DNA of 64,000 nucleotides from Comamonas sp. NLF-1-9 (GCF_019195435.1 NZ_CP078069.1:1240001-1304000); one strand, 5' to 3'. Positions 44,801-54,837 are shown, counted from the stretch's first letter. Numbers and translations are program-made. Notes: a model not told the origin generated them from the sequence alone.

Positions 44801-44967
44801 CGGGCGCGGCGGGGCGCAATGCCATAGGCACGGCGGTGCTGGGCGGCATGGTGTTTGCAACCATTTTGGGCATCTTCTTCGTGCCGGTGTTCTTCCTCGT
44901 GGTGCGCAAGCTCTTCGTGCGCGGACATGGGCGCGACGCCGAGGCCGATGCGGCCACTGCAGCGTGA
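41815..44967 (+). CDS. RND multidrug efflux pump (AcrB/MexB type, HAE1)
   Basis: A 1050-residue proton-driven exporter. The proton-relay aspartates are the DD of GLLVDDAIVVIEN (407-408) in TM4; the N-terminal FFINRPVFAWVIAIMIMLAG and the TM10-12 block GLASKNAILIVEFA are typical of hydrophobe/amphiphile pumps. Substrates are probably toxic organics or antibiotics but cannot be read from sequence. Operon with the adaptor upstream. A dispersed repeat follows 16 nt after the stop. The long open frame on the opposite strand is a codon-bias artefact. Confidence 0.95.
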   Translation: MAQFFINRPVFAWVIAIMIMLAGAFSIVTLPLEMYPEIAPPRVSINTTYTGASAETVENSVTQIIEQQLKGLDNLLYMQSTSDSAGRSRTTLTFAPGANIDVAQVQAQNKMQGAMNRLPESVKSRGLFINKGGQDFLVTYVFTSPDPQVSQVTIGDYLNSNVVDVIARIDGVGDVFVFGTPYAMRIWMDPAKMEKYALMPSDLVAALNAQNAQVSAGQLGALPAVKGQMLNATITARTKLQTVEEFKAIVLKALPDGSVVTMNDIGRVALEADNLTVRSELNGQPGAGLGIILADGANATKVADEVARKIAELAPYFPDGITGFVSSDSTPFVRASIDEVVKTLVEAMLLVTLVMFVFLQNWRATFIPMISVPVVLLGTLGVLNAMGYSINMLTMFALVLAIGLLVDDAIVVIENVERVMTEQGLAPKEATRHSMAEITPALIGIGLTLAAVFIPMAFFPGSVGVIYRQFSVTIVAAMALSVFVALTLTPALCASLLKPTAHNQPGRAPRRGPLGWLDRFFQWFNRHFDSAANRYQSAVARLLRRTLRMTVLFAVVLVAMAWMFHRLPTSFLPSEDQGFVRVNVTLPSGATDERLQQVMEQIRLYFKDQPEIFSTNAIYGFNGNQSSGSVFVRLTSWAERPLPSQSAEAIARKANRDLRSIRDARIFVAMPPVVRGLGSSAGINFVLKDLNGLGHAALMQARDDMIAAARGEPALANMRTTGFDDTSELEVVVDDRKAAALGLSIADINGVLASSLGGSYVNDFVHQGRVKRVYIQGEAAARMLPQDIAKWSVRNKNGEMVRFGSFSSTRWSSGSPQLMRYNGSPALEMEANTAEGASSGDAMAAVERIMQSLPPGIGIEWTGASLQERQSGSQAPLLYAVSILFVFLCLAALYESWSVPASVMLAVPLGVIGALIATYGRGLANDVYFQVGLLTTVGLASKNAILIVEFAMQLQERGASLIDATVQAVRLRLRPILMTSLAFGFGVLPLAVGTGAGAAGRNAIGTAVLGGMVFATILGIFFVPVFFLVVRKLFVRGHGRDAEADAATAA

Positions 44968-44983
44968 CGTCAGCCACATCGTT

Positions 44984-45034
44984 GATAGCTGCTAGCGCTT
45001 GCGCAGCAAGCGTTTGGGCCACTTTTTGTTGAAA
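44984..45034 (+). repeat. Dispersed palindromic repeat, copy D
   Basis: GATAGCTGCTAGCGCTTG, then GCAGCAAGCGTTTGGGCCACTTTTT. This is the clearest full copy: GCGCTTG pairs with CAAGCG around a short loop. It points toward the YhiN gene and ends 14 bases before its ATG. Confidence 0.85.
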
Positions 45035-45048
45035 TTCCGGCAGCAACA

Positions 45049-46308
45049 ATGGCAGTGTCCCATTTTGATGCCGTCATCGTCGGCGCGGGCGCGGCCGGCC
45101 TGCTGTGCGCGGCGCTGGCGGGGCAGCGCGGGCGCCGGGTGCTCTTGATCGACCATGCGTCCAAGGTGGCCGAGAAAATCCGCATCTCCGGCGGCGGGCG
45201 CTGCAACTTCACCAACCGCGAGCTCGACCCGCGCGCGCCCGAACGCCACTACCTGGGCGCCAACCCGCGATTTGCCCGCTCGGCCCTGTCGCGCTACACG
45301 CCGCAAGACTTCATCGGCCTGGTCCGGCGCCACGGCATCGCCTTCCACGAAAAGCACAAGGGCCAGCTCTTTTGCGACGACGCCAGCGAGCGAATCATCA
45401 CCATGCTGCTGGACGAATGCGCCGACGGCCGGGTGGAGCGCTGGCAACCGTGCAAGGTGGAGGACGTGGCGTTTTCCGGCGCAAACGCCCGCCCGGAAAG
45501 CGCGAGCAGCTCCCAAAACCATGAATACCAGCTGCAGACCACGCGCGGCGCGGTCACGGCCAGCCGGCTCGTCATTGCCACTGGAGGCCTCTCGATTCCC
45601 AAGATCGGCGCGAGCGACTTCGGCTATCGGCTGGCGCGCCAGTTCGGCCTGCCGCTCGTCGCCCAGCGCCCCGGTCTTGTGCCGCTGACTTTTCAGGGTG
45701 AAGACTGGGCACCCTGGGCGCCACTGGCCGGCCTGGCCCTGCCGGTGCGCGTGCGAGCGGGCGCGGCCGCTGGCGGCGGCAAGGCACGCATGGCGTTTGA
45801 CGAAGACCTGTTGTTCACGCACCGCGGGCTGTCGGGCCCCGCCATCCTGCAGATTTCCAGCTACTGGCAAGGCGGTGAGCCCTTGAACATCGACCTTGCG
45901 CCGGACGTGGACCTGCACGCCGCGCTGCACGCGGCGAAAGGGCAGTCAAGAAAGCACGTCGCCAAGGTCCTCGCCCAGTGGCTGCCCACGCGCCTGGCCG
46001 ATGCCTGGGCCCATCAGCGCGCCGACTGGCAGCGCCCGGTGAACGAAGCCAGCGACAAGGCCCTGGCCCAGTTGGCCGAGCAAATCTCGCGCTGGCAGAT
46101 CACGCCCAGCGGCAGCGAGGGCTACAAGAAGGCCGAGGTCACGCTGGGCGGGGTGGACACGCGCGCACTGTCGCAGCAGAGCATGCAAGCGCTCAGCCAG
46201 CCGGGCCTGCACTTCATCGGCGAGGTGGTGGACATCACCGGCTGGCTGGGCGGCTACAACTTCCAGTGGGCCTGGGCCAGCGCCGCAGCCTGCGCCCAGG
46301 CTTTGTAA
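45049..46308 (+). CDS. yhiN: YhiN/HI0933-family flavoprotein
   Basis: A 419-residue NAD(P)/FAD-type oxidoreductase: dinucleotide motif VIVGAGAAGLLCAAL, family signature KIRISGGGRCNFTN, and C-terminal EVVDITGWLGGYNFQWAWASA. The reaction is unknown; relatives are called aminoacetone-oxidase-like. Residues about 141-155 (AFSGANARPESASSS) coincide with a reverse-oriented repeat copy (copy I) and look like an insertion. No good ribosome-binding site precedes the ATG; repeat D stands just upstream. Confidence 0.9.
   Translation: MAVSHFDAVIVGAGAAGLLCAALAGQRGRRVLLIDHASKVAEKIRISGGGRCNFTNRELDPRAPERHYLGANPRFARSALSRYTPQDFIGLVRRHGIAFHEKHKGQLFCDDASERIITMLLDECADGRVERWQPCKVEDVAFSGANARPESASSSQNHEYQLQTTRGAVTASRLVIATGGLSIPKIGASDFGYRLARQFGLPLVAQRPGLVPLTFQGEDWAPWAPLAGLALPVRVRAGAAAGGGKARMAFDEDLLFTHRGLSGPAILQISSYWQGGEPLNIDLAPDVDLHAALHAAKGQSRKHVAKVLAQWLPTRLADAWAHQRADWQRPVNEASDKALAQLAEQISRWQITPSGSEGYKKAEVTLGGVDTRALSQQSMQALSQPGLHFIGEVVDITGWLGGYNFQWAWASAAACAQAL
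45470..45514 (-). repeat. Probable dispersed repeat, copy I (inside yhiN)
   Basis: Minus strand GGGAGCTGCTCGCGCTTTCC then GGGCGGGCGTTTGCGCCGGAA: the left core AGCTGCTCGCGCTT is close to copy H, while the right half is more diverged. The frame is kept. Confidence is lower than for the other copies because the right arm is imperfect. Confidence 0.5.
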
Positions 46309-46329
46309 AAGGGACGGATTGTCTATAAT
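46303..46329 (+). promoter_or_regulatory. Promoter of rpsU
   Basis: A consensus -10 box TATAAT at 46324-46329. The -35 region is weak (TTGTAA at 46303-46308, spacer 15). It overlaps the end of yhiN, and a start near 46336 would give an untranslated leader of about 125 nt. Confidence 0.65.
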
Positions 46330-46335
46330 GGGGGG

Positions 46336-46460
46336 CTTCATGGCATCAGCCCCGTCGGCCATACTAGTTACACAGACGGGGAAATCGCTGCACACGGCCG
46401 GCCGGGCCCGATCTTCCCGGTGCGCCCTCTGGTGGCACCTATCTTGGAAAATTCTGGCTG
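46336..46460 (+). promoter_or_regulatory. Structured 5' leader of rpsU
   Basis: The leader holds a seven-base perfect stem CCCCGTC (46350-46356)/GACGGGG (46375-46381), GC-rich palindromic sequence (CGGCCGGCCG near 46395), and GGTGC (46419-46423)/GCACC (46435-46439). No purine-rich Shine-Dalgarno stands 5-10 nt before the ATG. Length and structure are unusual for a 70-residue gene and suggest translational control. Confidence 0.45.
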
Positions 46461-46673
46461 ATGACGACCATCCGTGTAAAAGAAAACGAACCCTTTGACG
46501 TGGCCCTGCGCCGCTTCAAGCGCACCATTGAAAAGCTTGGCCTGCTGACCGAACTGCGCGCCCGCGAGTTCTACGAAAAGCCCACGGCCGAGCGCAAGCG
46601 CAAGAAGGCCGCCGCGGTCAAGCGCCACTACAAGCGCGTGCGCAGCATGCAGCTGCCCAAGAAGCTGTACTGA
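46461..46673 (+). CDS. rpsU: 30S ribosomal protein bS21
   Basis: A 70-residue basic protein with the family start [20 protein letters not shown] and the Lys/Arg-rich end [17 protein letters not shown]. bS21 lies beside the anti-Shine-Dalgarno end of 16S rRNA and helps initiation. The gene has its own promoter, a long leader and a strong terminator before yqeY, so it appears to be a single-gene unit. Confidence 0.98.
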
Positions 46674-46716
46674 AGCAGTTTGCGGCGCCGGCAAGAGCCG
46701 GCCGCACACGCCATCC

Positions 46717-46746
46717 AACCCGCGCCCGGGACGCCTGGCGCGGGTT
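46717..46746 (+). terminator. Rho-independent terminator after rpsU
   Basis: AACCCGCGCC (46717-46726) pairs with GGCGCGGGTT (46737-46746), a ten-base stem followed by a run of T (to 46750). Classical terminator 43 nt after the rpsU stop. Confidence 0.9.
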
Positions 46747-46768
46747 TTTTGATTTGCGGAGCGAAAAA

Positions 46769-47221
46769 ATGACCCTGAAGGAAAAGATCACCGAAGACAT
46801 GAAGGCCGCCATGCGCGCCCACGAGGCCGAGCGCCTGGGCACCATCCGCATGCTGCTGGCCGCGTGCAAGCAAAAGGAAGTGGACGAGCGCGTGGTGCTC
46901 GACGATGCCGCCGTCGTCGCCATCGTGGACAAGCTCATCAAGCAGCGCAAGGACAGCGTCAACGCCTACGAAGGCGCAGGCCGCCAGGACCTGGCCGACA
47001 AGGAGAAGGCCGAAATCGTGGTGCTCGAAGCCTACCTGCCCGAGCGCCTGTCCGAAGCCGAGGTGACGGCCGCCGTCGCCGCCCTGGTGGCCGAGCTGGG
47101 CGCGAGCGGCCCGGGCGACATGGGCAAGGTCATGGGTGCGGCCAAGAAGCAGCTCGCCGGCAAGGCGGACATGGGCATGGTCTCGGCCGCGGTCAAGGCG
47201 GCGCTGTCCACAAAAGCATAG
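46769..47221 (+). CDS. yqeY: YqeY/GatB-domain protein
   Basis: A 150-residue all-helical protein related to the tRNA-binding tail of GatB (LKEKITEDMKAAMRA; RLGTIRMLLAACKQKEVDERV; GDMGKVMGAAKKQLAGKAD). It is often found next to rpsU, as here, and may act on tRNA or amino-acyl transfer; the role is not established. Start ATG 46769, with GGAG seven bases upstream; an upstream TTG is rejected. The stop TAG (47219-47221) is the TAG inside repeat copy E. Confidence 0.9.
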   Translation: MTLKEKITEDMKAAMRAHEAERLGTIRMLLAACKQKEVDERVVLDDAAVVAIVDKLIKQRKDSVNAYEGAGRQDLADKEKAEIVVLEAYLPERLSEAEVTAAVAALVAELGASGPGDMGKVMGAAKKQLAGKADMGMVSAAVKAALSTKA

Positions 47222-47260
47222 CTGCAAGCGGTTGTCTCGCCTGCGTTCGGGCCACTTTTC
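47217..47260 (+). repeat. Dispersed palindromic repeat, copy E
   Basis: CATAGCTGCAAGCGGTTG, then CTGCGTTCGGGCCACTTTTC. It is a diverged copy whose right end GGGCCACTTTT matches copy D exactly. It supplies the yqeY stop codon at its left edge and ends directly at the ATG of the next gene. Confidence 0.75.
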
Positions 47261-48352
47261 ATGCCAAAAGACGTGTTTCACATCGCCGTGATCGCCGGTG
47301 ACGGCATAGGCCGCGAAGTCATGCCCGAGGGCTTGCGCGCGGTGCAGGCCGCGGCCAGGCGCTTTGGCATCGCGCTGGAGTTTCACGCCTTCGACTGGGC
47401 GCACTGCGACTACTACGCCGCGCACGGGCAGATGATGCCCGCCGACTGGAAGCAGCAACTCGCGGGCATGCACGCGATCTATTTCGGCGCCGTCGGCTGG
47501 CCAGGCAGCGTGCCCGACCACGTCTCGCTCTGGGGCAGTCTGCTCAAGTTTCGCCGCGAGTTCGACCAGTACATCAACCTGCGTCCGGTGCGCTTGTTTG
47601 CGGGCGTGCCCTGCCCGCTCGCCGGCAAGCAGCCCGGCGACATCGACTACCTGGTGGTGCGCGAAAACACCGAGGGCGAATACACCGCGCTGGGCGGCGT
47701 GATGTTCGAAGGCACCGAGCGCGAGATCGTGATCCAGGAATCGGTCTACTCGCGCCATGGCGCCGAGCGGCTGCTGAAATACGCCTTCGAGCTCGCGCAA
47801 AGCCGCCCGAAAAAGCACTTGTCGCTGGCGACCAAGAGCAACGGCATCGCGATCAGCATGCCTTGGTGGGATCGGCAAGCCGAAGCCATGGCGGCGCGCT
47901 ACCCCGATGTGGCCTGGGACAAGCACCACATCGACATCCTCACGGCGCGCTTCGTGCTTGCGCCCGAGCGCTTTGACGTAGTGGCCGCGACCAATCTGTT
48001 TGGCGACATCCTCTCCGACCTCGGCCCGGCGACGACCGGCACCATAGGCCTGGCGCCATCGGCCAACCTGAACCCGGAGCGCCAATTCCCCAGCCTGTTC
48101 GAGCCGGTGCACGGCTCGGCGCCGGACATCTACGGCCAGGGCATCGCCAACCCCATCGCCATGGTCTGGTCGGGCGCGCTGATGCTCGACTTCCTCACGC
48201 ACGGCCAGGGCGCTGGCCGGGCGGCGCACGACGCCATCGTCGCTGCCATCGAGGCGGTGCTGCGTGAAGGCCCGCACACGCCCGATCTCGGCGGCACGGC
48301 CAGCACTGCGCAGCTCGGCGCCGCCATCGCACAGCGGGTTGCAGGCGACTGA
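47261..48352 (+). CDS. ttuC: Tartrate dehydrogenase/decarboxylase-type enzyme
   Basis: A 363-residue member of the isocitrate/isopropylmalate dehydrogenase family. Signatures are IAGDGIGREVMPEG, the substrate-side RPVRLFAG, VVRENTEGEYTALGG, and the metal/NAD region NLFGDILSDL and EPVHGSAPDIYG. The WGSLLKFRREFDQYINLRP block fits tartrate dehydrogenases (TtuC/Tdh, D-malate-like) rather than LeuB. It probably oxidises or decarboxylates tartrate or D-malate with NAD and Mn. It has no Shine-Dalgarno; repeat E runs up to its ATG. Confidence 0.85.
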   Translation: MPKDVFHIAVIAGDGIGREVMPEGLRAVQAAARRFGIALEFHAFDWAHCDYYAAHGQMMPADWKQQLAGMHAIYFGAVGWPGSVPDHVSLWGSLLKFRREFDQYINLRPVRLFAGVPCPLAGKQPGDIDYLVVRENTEGEYTALGGVMFEGTEREIVIQESVYSRHGAERLLKYAFELAQSRPKKHLSLATKSNGIAISMPWWDRQAEAMAARYPDVAWDKHHIDILTARFVLAPERFDVVAATNLFGDILSDLGPATTGTIGLAPSANLNPERQFPSLFEPVHGSAPDIYGQGIANPIAMVWSGALMLDFLTHGQGAGRAAHDAIVAAIEAVLREGPHTPDLGGTASTAQLGAAIAQRVAGD

Positions 48353-48383
48353 GTCGTCTTTGCGTCGGTTTTCCGCCAGGCGC

Positions 48384-48401
48384 TTGTAAACGAAGTTACA
48401 A
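48384..48401. promoter_or_regulatory. Inverted repeat upstream of the glycine-zipper gene
   Basis: TTGTAA (48384-48389) and TTACAA (48396-48401) separated by six bases form a dyad in the 231-nt gap before the lipoprotein gene. It could be a regulator site; the regulator is unknown. The rest of the gap shows no gene. Confidence 0.3.
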
Positions 48402-48583
48402 ATCGTGGCTTCGGCGCAACAGTTGCGGAACGGGGGCCGGCTTGGCGCCCCGCCCTAGGGAAAACCAGTAGTGCAGGCGCCTGGCTGGGGGCGTGTCCTG
48501 GCCGCGAATGTGGCAGCGTTTGGACACACCGGCCTTCGTGCCCGCGGTCATCATGGAGCTTCCTGTATCCACGGAGAACTCTA

Positions 48584-48838
48584 ATGTTGACAACACCTCA
48601 CAAGCATTTCACCCCCTGGGCTCGTCGCCTGGCGCTCAGCCTCGCCTGCGTCGGCGCGCTCGGAATCAGCGCCTGTTCAAGCTCGCCGACCAATGCCCAG
48701 ATAGGCACAGGCGTCGGCGCGGTCGTGGGCGGCGCAGCCGGCAACGTGATTTTTGGCGGCCCCGTGGGCACCATTGGCGGCGCAGCAGCCGGTGCGCTGG
48801 TCGGCCACGAAGTGGGCAAGAACCAGAGAAAGCGCTAA
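48584..48838 (+). CDS. Glycine-zipper outer-membrane lipoprotein
   Basis: An 84-residue lipoprotein: signal peptide with lipobox ISAC (Cys31), then a glycine-zipper segment of about 40 residues (IGTGVGAVVGGAAG; GGPVGTIGGAAAGALVGHEVG) and a basic tail. It resembles OsmB/SlyB-type small lipoproteins linked to envelope stress. GGAG eight bases before the ATG supports the start. Function is inferred from fold only. Confidence 0.85.
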   Translation: MLTTPHKHFTPWARRLALSLACVGALGISACSSSPTNAQIGTGVGAVVGGAAGNVIFGGPVGTIGGAAAGALVGHEVGKNQRKR

Positions 48839-48853
48839 AGCCGCGCCGCGGAT

Positions 48854-50263
48854 TCAGCTGCCGGCGACGGTCATGCGCTCGATCAGTATCGAGCCGACCG
48901 TCTTGGCGCCATACGCATAGGCATCGGCGCCGACGGCTGCGATGCCGCGAAACATCTGCTTGAGATTGCCCGCGATGGTGATCTCGTGCACCGGGAAGGC
49001 GATCTCGCCGTTTTCTACCCAGAAGCCGCTCGCGCCCCGTGAATAGTCCCCGGTCACAGGGTTCACCCCCTGCCCCATCAATTCAATGACGAAGAGGCCT
49101 GTGCCCAGTTTGCGCAGCATTTCAGGCAGGTCGTCGCCCGCGCGCGTGCGCCGGGACAAAAGCGCGAGGTTGTGCGACCCGCCGGCGTTGCCCGTGGTAC
49201 GCATGCCGAGCTTGCGCGCGGAATAGCTCGACAGAAAGTAGCCCGCCACGCGGCCCGCGTCCACCACCTTGCGCGGCGCCACCTGCACACCCTCGTCGTC
49301 AAACGGCGAGCTGCCCTTGCCGCCGATGATGAATGGGTCCTCGACGATGTCCACATGCGGCGCAAACACTCTCTTGCCCAGCGAGTCGGGCAGGAAGCTG
49401 CTGCGCCGGTACAGCGCGCCGCCGCTCACCGCATGCACGAAGCTGCCGAGCAGCCCGGCGGCCAGGGGCGCCTCGAACAGCACAGGGCATTCGGTAGTGC
49501 GCAGCTTGCGCGCTCCCAGGCGCGAGAGCGCGCGCTCGGCCGCATAACGGCCCACTGCCTCGGGCGTGGCCAGGCGCGCGGCGTCGCGCTCCGAGCTGTA
49601 CCAGGCGTCGCGCTGCATCTGGCCGCCGCGCCCGGGTTGCGCCGCAATCGGCGCCACCGACAGGCTGTGGCGCGAACTGGCATAGCCGCCGCGAAAGCCG
49701 TGCGTGTGCGCGCTGAAAAAGTGGCTTTGCTGCGCCGAAACGCTTGCGCCTTCGCTGTTGCTCACGCGCCGGTCGGTGTCCAGCGCCGCCTGCTCGCAGC
49801 GCAGTGCAAGCTCGGCGGCCTGTTCGCTGTCGATCTGCCAAGGGTGAAACAAGTCCAGGTCGCGATGGCTTTCCTGCGCCGCGACATCGGCCTCGTCCGG
49901 CAGGCCGGCGACCGGGTCTTCGGCGGTGAAGCGCGCGATGTCGTAGGCCGCCTGCACCGTCTGACGCAGCGCCTGCGGTGAAAAATCCGAGGTGCTGGCG
50001 TTGCCGCGCCGGCGCCCCAGATAGACCGTCACGCCCAGCGCCTTGTCGCGGTTGCGCTCCACGCTCTCCAGTTGCCCGCGGCGCACGCCCACCGACAGGC
50101 CGCAGCCTTCCGAGGCCTCGGCGCCCGCATCGCTTGCGCCCAGCTTCCTGGCGTGCGCAAGCGCCTGGTCGACCAGGTCTTCGAAGTCGCTGCGGGTATA
50201 GCTGAAGCCCGCTTCGGGCATGGAATCGGCGCGCTTGCGCGCTGCTGCATGGGGTGTTTTCAT
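48854..50263 (-). CDS. pmbA: Metalloprotease PmbA/TldE
   Basis: A 469-residue TldD/PmbA-family protein with the N-terminal ADAGAEASEGCGLSVGVRRGQ region and C-terminal GASGFWVENGEIAFPVHEITIAGNL. With TldD it forms a peptidase that trims modified peptides and the CcdA antitoxin; PmbA is the non-metal-binding partner. TldD is not in the window. Start ATG 50263. It is divergent from yjgA with 66 nt between starts, an arrangement common in proteobacteria. Confidence 0.92.
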   Translation of the reverse strand: MKTPHAAARKRADSMPEAGFSYTRSDFEDLVDQALAHARKLGASDAGAEASEGCGLSVGVRRGQLESVERNRDKALGVTVYLGRRRGNASTSDFSPQALRQTVQAAYDIARFTAEDPVAGLPDEADVAAQESHRDLDLFHPWQIDSEQAAELALRCEQAALDTDRRVSNSEGASVSAQQSHFFSAHTHGFRGGYASSRHSLSVAPIAAQPGRGGQMQRDAWYSSERDAARLATPEAVGRYAAERALSRLGARKLRTTECPVLFEAPLAAGLLGSFVHAVSGGALYRRSSFLPDSLGKRVFAPHVDIVEDPFIIGGKGSSPFDDEGVQVAPRKVVDAGRVAGYFLSSYSARKLGMRTTGNAGGSHNLALLSRRTRAGDDLPEMLRKLGTGLFVIELMGQGVNPVTGDYSRGASGFWVENGEIAFPVHEITIAGNLKQMFRGIAAVGADAYAYGAKTVGSILIERMTVAGS

Positions 50264-50329
50264 GTCGGCGGCTATGATACTTTGCAGCCGCGCGCCAGCC
50301 CTTCCCCCACCGAGATTTCCTGCAGATTC

Positions 50330-50986
50330 ATGCCACGCAAACCCACCAGAGGCTATTACGTCAAGGGGCAGTTCATCGCCGAAGGCAGCGAGCTGGACGA
50401 ACACTACAAGGCCGAACTGCGCGGCACCACAGGCCAGAGCAAGACCGAGCGCAAGCGCGAAAGCGCCGAGCTGCAGGCGCTGGGCGAGGCCTTGCTCAAG
50501 CTCGGCGCCGAGCGCCTGGCCGGCCTGCAGCTGCCCGACAGACTGCTCGAAGCCCTGGCCCAGGCGCGGCGCATCACCGCCTTTGAAGGGCGCCGGCGTC
50601 AGATGCAGCTGGTAGGCAAGCTGATGCGCAAGCTCGACGAAGAGCTGCTTGCCCGCGTGCGCGCCGCGCTCGACGCCGACGGCTCCGCCCAGCGCCAGGA
50701 CACGCTGGTGCTGCACCAGGCCGAACAGTGGCGCGATCGCCTGTTGGCAGACGACGCGGCCCTGGCCGAATGGCTGCAGCAGCACCCGGACAGCGACATC
50801 CAGCACCTGCGTGCGCTGATCCGCCAGGCGCGCAAGGACAAGCCCGAGGAGAGCGCCGCCGAGACCTCACAAGGCCAGGCGCCGCGCAAGAGCCGCGCGC
50901 ACCGCGAGCTGTTTCAGGCGCTGCGCGCGCAGTTGCTGGCGTCGGGCGAGCCGGCCATCGACGGCGAGGAGCAAGCCAATGACTGA
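50330..50986 (+). CDS. darP: Ribosome-associated protein YjgA/DarP
   Basis: A 218-residue helical protein of the YjgA/DarP (DUF615) family: KAELRGTTGQSKTERKRES, RITAFEGRRRQMQLVGKLMRKLD and HRELFQALRAQL are typical. DarP acts late in 50S assembly at the peptidyl-transferase centre. The last eight bases overlap mog. Confidence 0.9.
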   Translation: MPRKPTRGYYVKGQFIAEGSELDEHYKAELRGTTGQSKTERKRESAELQALGEALLKLGAERLAGLQLPDRLLEALAQARRITAFEGRRRQMQLVGKLMRKLDEELLARVRAALDADGSAQRQDTLVLHQAEQWRDRLLADDAALAEWLQQHPDSDIQHLRALIRQARKDKPEESAAETSQGQAPRKSRAHRELFQALRAQLLASGEPAIDGEEQAND

Positions 50987-51587
50987 AGCCGCTGCCCTGC
51001 CCGCGCCCGAGCCGGTGCGCGTCGGCATCGTCTCGATCAGCGACCGCGCGAGCAGCGGCGCCTATGAAGACCGGGGCCTGCCCGCGCTCAGGGACTGGCT
51101 CACGCGCGCGCTGCTCAACCCCCTGGACTTTGAAGCCCGGCTGATTGCCGACGAGCAGGAGCAGATCAGCGCCGCCCTGACGGAGCTGGCCGACGCGGGC
51201 TGCGCGCTCATCCTGACCACCGGCGGCACCGGCCCCGCGCCGCGCGACGTGACGCCTGAAGCCACGCTGGCCGTAGCCGACAAGGTGATGCCCGGTTTTG
51301 GCGAGCAGATGCGCCGCATCGGCCAGCACTTCGTGCCCACCGCCATCCTCTCGCGCCAGGTCGCCGTGGTGCGCGGCCAGAGCCTGATCATCAACCTGCC
51401 GGGCCAGCCCAAGGCCATCGCCGAAACGCTGGAAGGCCTGAGGGACGAGGAAGGCAGCACCGTGGTGCCGGGCATCTTTGCCGCCGTGCCCTATTGCATC
51501 GACCTGATCGGCGGGCCTTACCTGGAAACCGTGGACGCCGTCTGCAAGGCGTTTCGCCCCCGCAGCGCCATCCGCCACACGCGCTGA
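50979..51587 (+). CDS. mog: Molybdopterin adenylyltransferase Mog
   Basis: A 202-residue MogA-type enzyme with VGIVSISDRASSGAYEDRGLPAL and the molybdopterin-binding LTTGGTGPAPRDVTPEAT. It adenylates molybdopterin before metal insertion in molybdenum cofactor synthesis. It overlaps darP by 8 nt and converges on spoT. Confidence 0.94.
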   Translation: MTEAAALPAPEPVRVGIVSISDRASSGAYEDRGLPALRDWLTRALLNPLDFEARLIADEQEQISAALTELADAGCALILTTGGTGPAPRDVTPEATLAVADKVMPGFGEQMRRIGQHFVPTAILSRQVAVVRGQSLIINLPGQPKAIAETLEGLRDEEGSTVVPGIFAAVPYCIDLIGGPYLETVDAVCKAFRPRSAIRHTR

Positions 51588-51614
51588 CGGCGGCAAGCGG
51601 CGGGCAGGCACCGC

Positions 51615-53885
<2,271 letters not shown>

Positions 53886-53930
53886 GCTTCGAATATAGCG
53901 GCACTGGGCGTAAATGGTTCTTGCTACAAA

Positions 53931-53957
53931 CAAAAAAGCACCGCAGGGCGGTGCTTT
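53931..53957 (-). terminator. Rho-independent terminator after rpoZ
   Basis: On the minus strand AAGCACCGC (complement of 53948-53956) and GCGGTGCTT (complement of 53936-53944) form a nine-base stem, followed by a T run. It lies between rpoZ and spoT, so spoT probably needs its own promoter or read-through. Confidence 0.88.
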
Positions 53958-53983
53958 CGGCGGGAAAAACTCGGCTCGAGCGC

Positions 53984-54187
53984 TCAGCCCGGGACTTTTT
54001 TCAGCATCTCCAGGCCCACCTTGCCAGCGGCGATCTCGCGCAGCGCGGTCACGCCGGGCTTGTTGCGGCTTTCGATCTTGGGGGCGTGGCCCTGGCTGAG
54101 CATGCGCGCGCGGTAGGTGGCGGCAAGCACGAGCTGGAAACGATTGGGAATGTGCTCAAGGCAGTCTTCCACGGTAATGCGGGCCAT
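53984..54187 (-). CDS. rpoZ: RNA polymerase omega subunit RpoZ
   Basis: A 67-residue protein with the family block [20 protein letters not shown] and [16 protein letters not shown]. It binds beta-prime and carries one of the ppGpp sites of RNA polymerase, which suits its place before spoT. The start ATG 54187 follows the gmk stop by 26 nt. Typical gmk-rpoZ-spoT order. Confidence 0.96.
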   Translation of the reverse strand: MARITVEDCLEHIPNRFQLVLAATYRARMLSQGHAPKIESRNKPGVTALREIAAGKVGLEMLKKVPG

Positions 54188-54213
54188 GGTCTGGTGTTCT
54201 CCGGTTACTCTGG

Positions 54214-54834
54214 TCAGTTCAGGTGCAGGGATTTGAAAGTATCGGCCCGTGCGCGTCGCTGCGCGGCCACTTTCAGGCGCTGTGCGTGCACGATGGTCTT
54301 CAGGTCGAAAAGCGCACGCTCGAAAATCTCGTTGATTATAACGAAGTCGAATTTTTCGACCTGGGCCATTTCCTGCACCGCATTGGCCAGGCGCTGCTCT
54401 ATGACTTCGGGGCTGTCTTCGCCGCGGCGCAGCAGGCGCGCATGCAACTCCTCCAGGCTGGGCGGCAGCACGAAGACCAGCACGGCGTTGGCAAAAGCCC
54501 GCTTGATCTGGGCCGCGCCCTGGTAGTCGATCTCCAGAATAACGTCGCCGCCGCGCGAGATGCGCTCCTCGATGCTGCGCCGCGAGGTGCCGTAGCGGTT
54601 GCCGTGCACCTTGGCCCATTCGACGAAGGCGTCCGCCTGCACCATGGCGTCGAACTGCTGCACCGACACGAAGTGGTATTCCCGCCCGTCCTTTTCCTGC
54701 CCGCGCGGCGTGCGCGTGGTGTGCGAGACGGAGTGCGAAACCAGCGCGTCGAGCTCCATCAGCGCATTGACCAGACTCGACTTGCCCGCCCCGCTGGGGG
54801 CTGAAACCACAAACAAATTCCCGGGGTAATCCAT
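54214..54834 (-). CDS. gmk: Guanylate kinase Gmk
   Basis: A 206-residue nucleotide kinase with the P-loop [13 protein letters not shown] and the GMP-binding [23 protein letters not shown]. It phosphorylates GMP. ATG 54834 is used; the longer frame starts at TTG. No Shine-Dalgarno is visible; the half-copy F of the dispersed repeat stands three bases upstream. Confidence 0.96.
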   Translation of the reverse strand: MDYPGNLFVVSAPSGAGKSSLVNALMELDALVSHSVSHTTRTPRGQEKDGREYHFVSVQQFDAMVQADAFVEWAKVHGNRYGTSRRSIEERISRGGDVILEIDYQGAAQIKRAFANAVLVFVLPPSLEELHARLLRRGEDSPEVIEQRLANAVQEMAQVEKFDFVIINEIFERALFDLKTIVHAQRLKVAAQRRARADTFKSLHLN

Positions 54835-54837
54835 ATT

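Noticed and set aside
41527..44979. 1150-codon open frame on the minus strand opposite the RND pump
   Set aside because: Its translation is low-complexity (His/Arg/Gln/Ala rich) with no recognisable domain; it mirrors the strong third-position GC bias of the pump gene.
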